A DNA stretch of 8,990 bases from contig CAMNAY010000057.1 in NCBI GenBank assembly GCA_946531975.1, positions 1 through 8,990 on the forward strand. The letters are read 5' to 3'. Made by a program: the position numbers and the translations under genes. The DNA comes from an uncultured Ruminococcus sp. (GTDB lineage Bacteria > Bacillota > Clostridia > Oscillospirales > Ruminococcaceae). The notes beneath the pieces are model-generated. The model searched no databases. It was not told the DNA's origin and was given only the letters and a program-made list of their open reading frames with translations. Numbering within the stretch: position 1 is the first letter of the stretch; each line of letters starts with the position of its first letter. Below are positions 6,096 through 8,990 of this stretch, piece by piece.

Positions 6096-7040
6096 TTATC
6101 CGGAAACTTTCTCAAAATCAGAAGCGGGATGCTTGCAGAGCGGACAGATGAAGTCCTCCGGCAGTTCATCACCGATGTACTCATAACCGCAGATCACACA
6201 GCGCCAGACTGTCTGTCCCTCCGGCGTCGTGCCGACCTTCTTCGGCGTTACTTTGATATGCTTCAGATAATAGTCATAGGTTGCTGCGGGCGTTTCGTCC
6301 AGCACGCGCATATCCGTCACGCGCCCGATAAACACGGTGTGCGTGCCGAGATCGACCGTGCTGACCACATCTGCTGCGATCACCGCATTTGTGCCCTGTG
6401 TGACAAAGAGCAGGCCGTCCGCGCCGCGCTCACATGCAGAAAAGCCCGCAAATTTATCCGCATCGCGTCCGGACCGGAATCCGAACCGCTTGATCAGGTC
6501 GAAATCTGCCTTTTCGCTCAGCACAGAAGCGGAAAATTTCCCTGTACTGAGGATCATATCATGCGTCAGATTGCTCTTGTTGACCGTCAGGCTGACCTGC
6601 ACCGGCTCAGACGTCACCTGCATGAGCGTATTCGTAATGCAGCCGTTGTCTTTGCCGTTCTGCTGTGCTGTAACGACAAACAAACCGTAGCTGAGCTTGT
6701 ACAGTGCCTTCGGATCCGGTTCTGCATTTGCAGCGGCAGCGGGAGCCTTCGCAGGGACCTTCCCGACCAGTTCCAGCACATCGCCCTCCATCAGACAATC
6801 CGGGCAGACCGGTTTCTCGCCCTCCGGCACTTCAAATTCCGCGCCGCAGACCGTACATCGGTACAGCAGCATGCTCGGCGCGGCAGCGTCTGATTCCGGT
6901 TCGGCTGCCGGTGAGCCGTCCGGAATCTCCTCAATCAGCTCCAGCACATCGCCCTCCATCAGGCAGTCCGGACAGACCGGCGTTTCTCCGTCTGCGACCT
7001 CAAATTCCGCGCCGCAGATCGTACAGCGGTATCGTTTCAT
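6096..7040 (-). CDS. Flavin reductase domain protein with three rubredoxin-like modules (high-molecular-weight rubredoxin type)
   Basis: The 314-residue product joins four parts. Two N-terminal rubredoxin-like modules have Cys6/Cys9/Cys23/Cys26 and Cys62/Cys65/Cys79/Cys82, each reading C-x2-CGAEFEV and CPDCLMEGDVLEL. They are separated by Pro/Ala/Glu-rich linkers (41-56 and 96-110). Residues about 112-265 are an FMN-binding split-barrel flavin reductase domain, with YKLSYGLFVVTA, GCITNTLMQVTSEP, NLTHDMI and KRFGFRSGRDADKFAG. The C-terminus is a third module, Cys281/Cys284/Cys299/Cys302. Flavin reductase plus C-terminal rubredoxin matches clostridial Hrb/NADH:rubredoxin-type proteins, some of which pass electrons to flavodiiron oxygen reductases; this role is inferred. 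The ATG at 7040 follows AAAGGAGGG by a few bases; an upstream in-frame ATG at 7148 would run through the preceding hairpin and nadC and is rejected. The extra duplicated N-terminal modules are unusual. Confidence 0.9.
   Translation of the reverse strand: MKRYRCTICGAEFEVADGETPVCPDCLMEGDVLELIEEIPDGSPAAEPESDAAAPSMLLYRCTVCGAEFEVPEGEKPVCPDCLMEGDVLELVGKVPAKAPAAAANAEPDPKALYKLSYGLFVVTAQQNGKDNGCITNTLMQVTSEPVQVSLTVNKSNLTHDMILSTGKFSASVLSEKADFDLIKRFGFRSGRDADKFAGFSACERGADGLLFVTQGTNAVIAADVVSTVDLGTHTVFIGRVTDMRVLDETPAATYDYYLKHIKVTPKKVGTTPEGQTVWRCVICGYEYIGDELPEDFICPLCKHPASDFEKVSG
6772..7028 (-). repeat. Tandem duplication encoding the two N-terminal rubredoxin-like modules
   Basis: Bases 6772-6860 and 6940-7028 are direct repeats offset by 168 bp (56 codons). 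By my own count about 75 of 89 positions agree, including an unbroken 23-nt block beginning TCCAGCACATCGCCCTCCAT and the shared CAAATTCCGCGCCGCAGA. The bases between the copies encode a Pro/Ala/Glu-rich linker. Because the DNA as well as the protein is similar, the duplication appears fairly recent or maintained by gene conversion. Confidence 0.85.
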
Positions 7041-7072
7041 ATATGACCCTCCTTTATTCGGAATGTATACAG

Positions 7073-7114
7073 ACGGCTCTCTGCTGTGTGGTTGATCGCG
7101 CAGCAGAGAGCCGT
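7073..7114 (-). terminator. Hairpin after nadC, probable weak terminator
   Basis: ACGGCTCTCTGCTG (7073-7086) and CAGCAGAGAGCCGT (7101-7114) form a perfect 14-bp stem with a 14-nt loop. On the - strand it begins 12 nt after the nadC stop, the usual place for an intrinsic terminator. The tail after it (CTGTATACATTCC) has no clear U-run, so termination may be partial and some transcripts may continue into the flavin reductase gene. The hairpin could also act as a leader element or RNA-end protector. Confidence 0.6.
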
Positions 7115-7126
7115 TCCGTCCCTGTG

Positions 7127-7978
7127 TTATTCGGGCGCCTTGCCCCATTTCATCGAGATATCAAACGCCTTGACGCTGTGTGTCAGCGCGCCGATTGAGA
7201 TGATATCGACGCCGGTCTCCGCGACGCCGCGCAGCGTGTCGTGCGTAATGCCGCCGGACGCTTCGAGCATTGCTCTGCCGTCCGTGATGCGCACAGCCTC
7301 CTTCATCGTGTCATTGTCCATGTTATCGAGCATGATGATGTCTGCTTTCGCTTCGAGTGCTTCCCGCAGCTCATCAAGCGTTCGGACCTCGACCTCGATG
7401 CGCACCATATGTCCGATGTGTTCGCGGAGCTGTGTGATTGCCGGGAGAATGCCGCCGCATGCGTCAATATGGTTGTCCTTCAGCATTGCGCCGTCAGAGA
7501 GATTGAAGCGGTGATTCTTTCCGCCGCCGCAGCGCACGGCATATTTCTGCATCGCACGGATGCCGACCATGCACTTTCTCGTATCGGCAATCGACGCCTT
7601 TGTTCCGGCGATGATATCCACGCATCTGCGTGTTTCTGTTGCAATGCCGGAGAGATGCTGCAAGAGGTTGAGCGCGGTGCGTTCGCCCTTGAGCAGCGTG
7701 CGTGTCGGACCGTGCATGACCGCGAGAATATCGCCGTACTGCACCTTGTCGCCGTCCTTCACCAGCATGGTAAAGGTCACGCCCTCGCCGACCAGATCAA
7801 ATACCCGCTTTGCGATCTCAATGCCGCAGAGCACACCGCTGTCCTTCGCCATGAGGTACGCATCGGATTCATGCTCCGGTGAAAGCAGAAAATCGGTTGT
7901 AACGTCCATGCCGGTGATATCCTCATGCAGCGCACGCAGGATGACTTCATCGACATAGCTTTGTAAAAGCTGCATCAT
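7127..7978 (-). CDS. nadC: Nicotinate-nucleotide pyrophosphorylase (quinolinate phosphoribosyltransferase), NadC
   Basis: NadC joins quinolinate and phosphoribosyl pyrophosphate to give nicotinate mononucleotide, CO2 and pyrophosphate, the committed entry to NAD from aspartate. The 283-residue protein has family length and motifs: ALHEDITGMDVTTD (16-29), ERTALNLLQHLSGIAT (99-114), DTRK (132-135), KYAVRCGGGKNHRFNLSDG (145-163), LKDNH (166-170), EVEV (195-198), MLDNM (216-220), EASGG (239-243) and SIGALTHS (261-268). The basic residues that bind quinolinate and phosphates (Arg134, Arg141, Lys145, His156, Arg157, Lys167) are in place. The block after DTRK reads CMVGIR instead of the common TTPGLR. 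The first of two adjacent ATGs (7978) is seven bases after GGAGG and overlaps the nadB stop as ATGA, so nadB and nadC are one operon. Confidence 0.95.
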   Translation of the reverse strand: MMQLLQSYVDEVILRALHEDITGMDVTTDFLLSPEHESDAYLMAKDSGVLCGIEIAKRVFDLVGEGVTFTMLVKDGDKVQYGDILAVMHGPTRTLLKGERTALNLLQHLSGIATETRRCVDIIAGTKASIADTRKCMVGIRAMQKYAVRCGGGKNHRFNLSDGAMLKDNHIDACGGILPAITQLREHIGHMVRIEVEVRTLDELREALEAKADIIMLDNMDNDTMKEAVRITDGRAMLEASGGITHDTLRGVAETGVDIISIGALTHSVKAFDISMKWGKAPE

Positions 7979-8990
7979 AACTGTTCCTCCAGAATCAAAT
8001 ACGCACAGGTCGCCTGTGACTTGGCTTCAAGATAGTCGAGATCCATTTTCCAGTCTTCACAGGCGATGAGCTGAATCAGCTCCGTGATGCGGTCATATGC
8101 CGCCTTCATATTCTCCGTGTTCGGAATGACGAAGTAATTTTCCTGAAGGATCTTGCGAAGCTCGGTGCGGATGCCGTGCGGAATCGGCTCGGTTGCGGTG
8201 ACCGGTTTGAATTCGCCTGTCACAAAGCGCGGAGAAATATCCTCGGCTTCTCTTGCAATTTCCTGTGCGGCACGGCGCGAAAAGACCAGTGCTTCGAGCA
8301 GCGAATTGCTCGCAAGACGGTTGTTTCCGTGGACGCCGGTATGCGCGCACTCGCCGCAGGCATAGAGCCGGTCTACGCGGGTCTGCGCATTGGAGTTGAC
8401 GTCAATACCGCCCATGAGATAATGCTGGCAAGGGTAGATCGGCACAGGCTCTTTGGTCAGGTCATAGCCCTGTTCAAGCAGCTTATTGTAGATCTTCGGG
8501 AACCGCGCCTTGACGGCCTCCGGATCCTCATGTGTAATATCGAGCCAGAAGTCCTTGGAGCCGGTGCGCTGGCTTTCGAGAATGATCGCATGAGACACAA
8601 CATCACGCGGCGCAAGCTCCAGACGGTCGTCGTAGCGCTGCATGAAGCGTTCCATATTGCAGTTCCTAAGATATGCGCCCTCACCGCGCACCGCTTCCGA
8701 GATCAGGAAGCATTCTCTGGTGTGCTTGTTATTGAAGGCAGTCGGGTGAAACTGGATCAGGCTGAGGTTCTTGATGCGTGCGCCGAGCTCATAGGCAATG
8801 CGGATGCCGTCGCCGGTCGCGATCGCGGAATTTGTCGTATATTCATACACTCTGCCGATGCCGCCGGTCGCCATAATCAGGAAGTGACAGTTGACGACGC
8901 TGAGCGTATCCTCCCGCAGCAGTTCGACCGAAAAGCCGGTCTCCGTTTGGACCGCACGGCTCATGACCGTGAATTCCGAAATCGTCACAT
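7975..8990 (-). CDS. nadB: L-aspartate oxidase (NadB), C-terminal part
   Basis: NadB oxidises L-aspartate to iminoaspartate, which NadA condenses with dihydroxyacetone phosphate to quinolinate. In anaerobes fumarate can serve as electron acceptor. The gene enters from the right window edge, so the N-terminal FAD-binding GxGxxG region is missing; about 338 residues are visible. Motifs of the succinate dehydrogenase/NadB flavoprotein family are clear: ATGGIGRVYEYTTN, TGDGIRIAYELGA, IQFHPTA, SEAVRGEGAYLRN, LAPRDVVSHAI, YLMGGIDVN, and YACGECAHTGVHGNNRLA with SNSLLEALVFSRRAA. The HGNNRLASNSLLE block and the adjoining nadC favour NadB over fumarate reductase or succinate dehydrogenase. The C-terminal helical domain ends with the TGA at 7977-7975, overlapping nadC. 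A GTG near the window edge is not a plausible start, because the fold would be cut in half. nadA is expected further right. Confidence 0.94.
   Translation of the reverse strand, partial: VTISEFTVMSRAVQTETGFSVELLREDTLSVVNCHFLIMATGGIGRVYEYTTNSAIATGDGIRIAYELGARIKNLSLIQFHPTAFNNKHTRECFLISEAVRGEGAYLRNCNMERFMQRYDDRLELAPRDVVSHAIILESQRTGSKDFWLDITHEDPEAVKARFPKIYNKLLEQGYDLTKEPVPIYPCQHYLMGGIDVNSNAQTRVDRLYACGECAHTGVHGNNRLASNSLLEALVFSRRAAQEIAREAEDISPRFVTGEFKPVTATEPIPHGIRTELRKILQENYFVIPNTENMKAAYDRITELIQLIACEDWKMDLDYLEAKSQATCAYLILEEQL

Noticed and set aside
6090..6893. A 267-codon open frame on the + strand opposite the flavin reductase
   Set aside because: It is antisense to the metal-binding and flavin reductase motifs, shows Arg/His/Cys-rich shadow composition, and begins beside the terminator hairpin with no binding site.
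7041..7148. Upstream in-frame extension of the flavin reductase by 36 residues starting at 7148
   Set aside because: It would translate through the 14-bp hairpin and overlap nadC. The ATG at 7040 has an excellent AAAGGAGGG site and starts directly at the first rubredoxin-like module.

Overview
The window looks like chromosomal DNA from an anaerobic Firmicute of class Clostridia, most likely a moderately GC-rich member of the Ruminococcaceae/Oscillospirales. The grounds are a clostridial-order fab/acc cluster using FabK (not FabI) as enoyl reductase, strong GGAGG ribosome binding sites, and a flavin reductase fused to rubredoxin modules. The lineage is inferred from gene content and style; no marker gene is present to prove it.

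Positions 1-6041 (+ strand) are a fatty-acid synthesis operon: the 3' end of fabK, then fabD, fabG, fabF, fabZ, accD, an unrecognised three-helix membrane protein, and accA. FabD loads malonyl units onto ACP, FabF condenses, FabG reduces the ketone, FabZ dehydrates and FabK reduces the enoyl bond. AccD and AccA are the two halves of the carboxyltransferase that makes malonyl-CoA. Genes are tightly packed (7-nt overlap fabD/fabG, ATGA overlap fabZ/accD). accB and accC, which in the usual clostridial order sit between fabF/fabZ and fabZ/accD, are absent. The membrane-protein gene sits between accD and accA, followed by a 128-nt gap before accA.

Positions 6058-6091 hold a perfect 14-bp hairpin that closes two convergent transcription units.

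Positions 6096-8990 (- strand) read leftwards: nadB (truncated by the window edge) and nadC, overlapping by ATGA, supply quinolinate and convert it to nicotinate mononucleotide for NAD synthesis. A second 14-bp hairpin follows nadC. Then comes a flavin reductase carrying three short rubredoxin-like CxxC-CxxC modules, two of which are a tandem duplication at the N-terminus.

Most of the window is ordinary core metabolism. The parts worth a second look are the membrane protein inside the acc genes, the missing accB/accC, and the triple-rubredoxin flavin reductase with its visible DNA duplication. I see no RNA gene, CRISPR array, insertion sequence, prophage or defence system.
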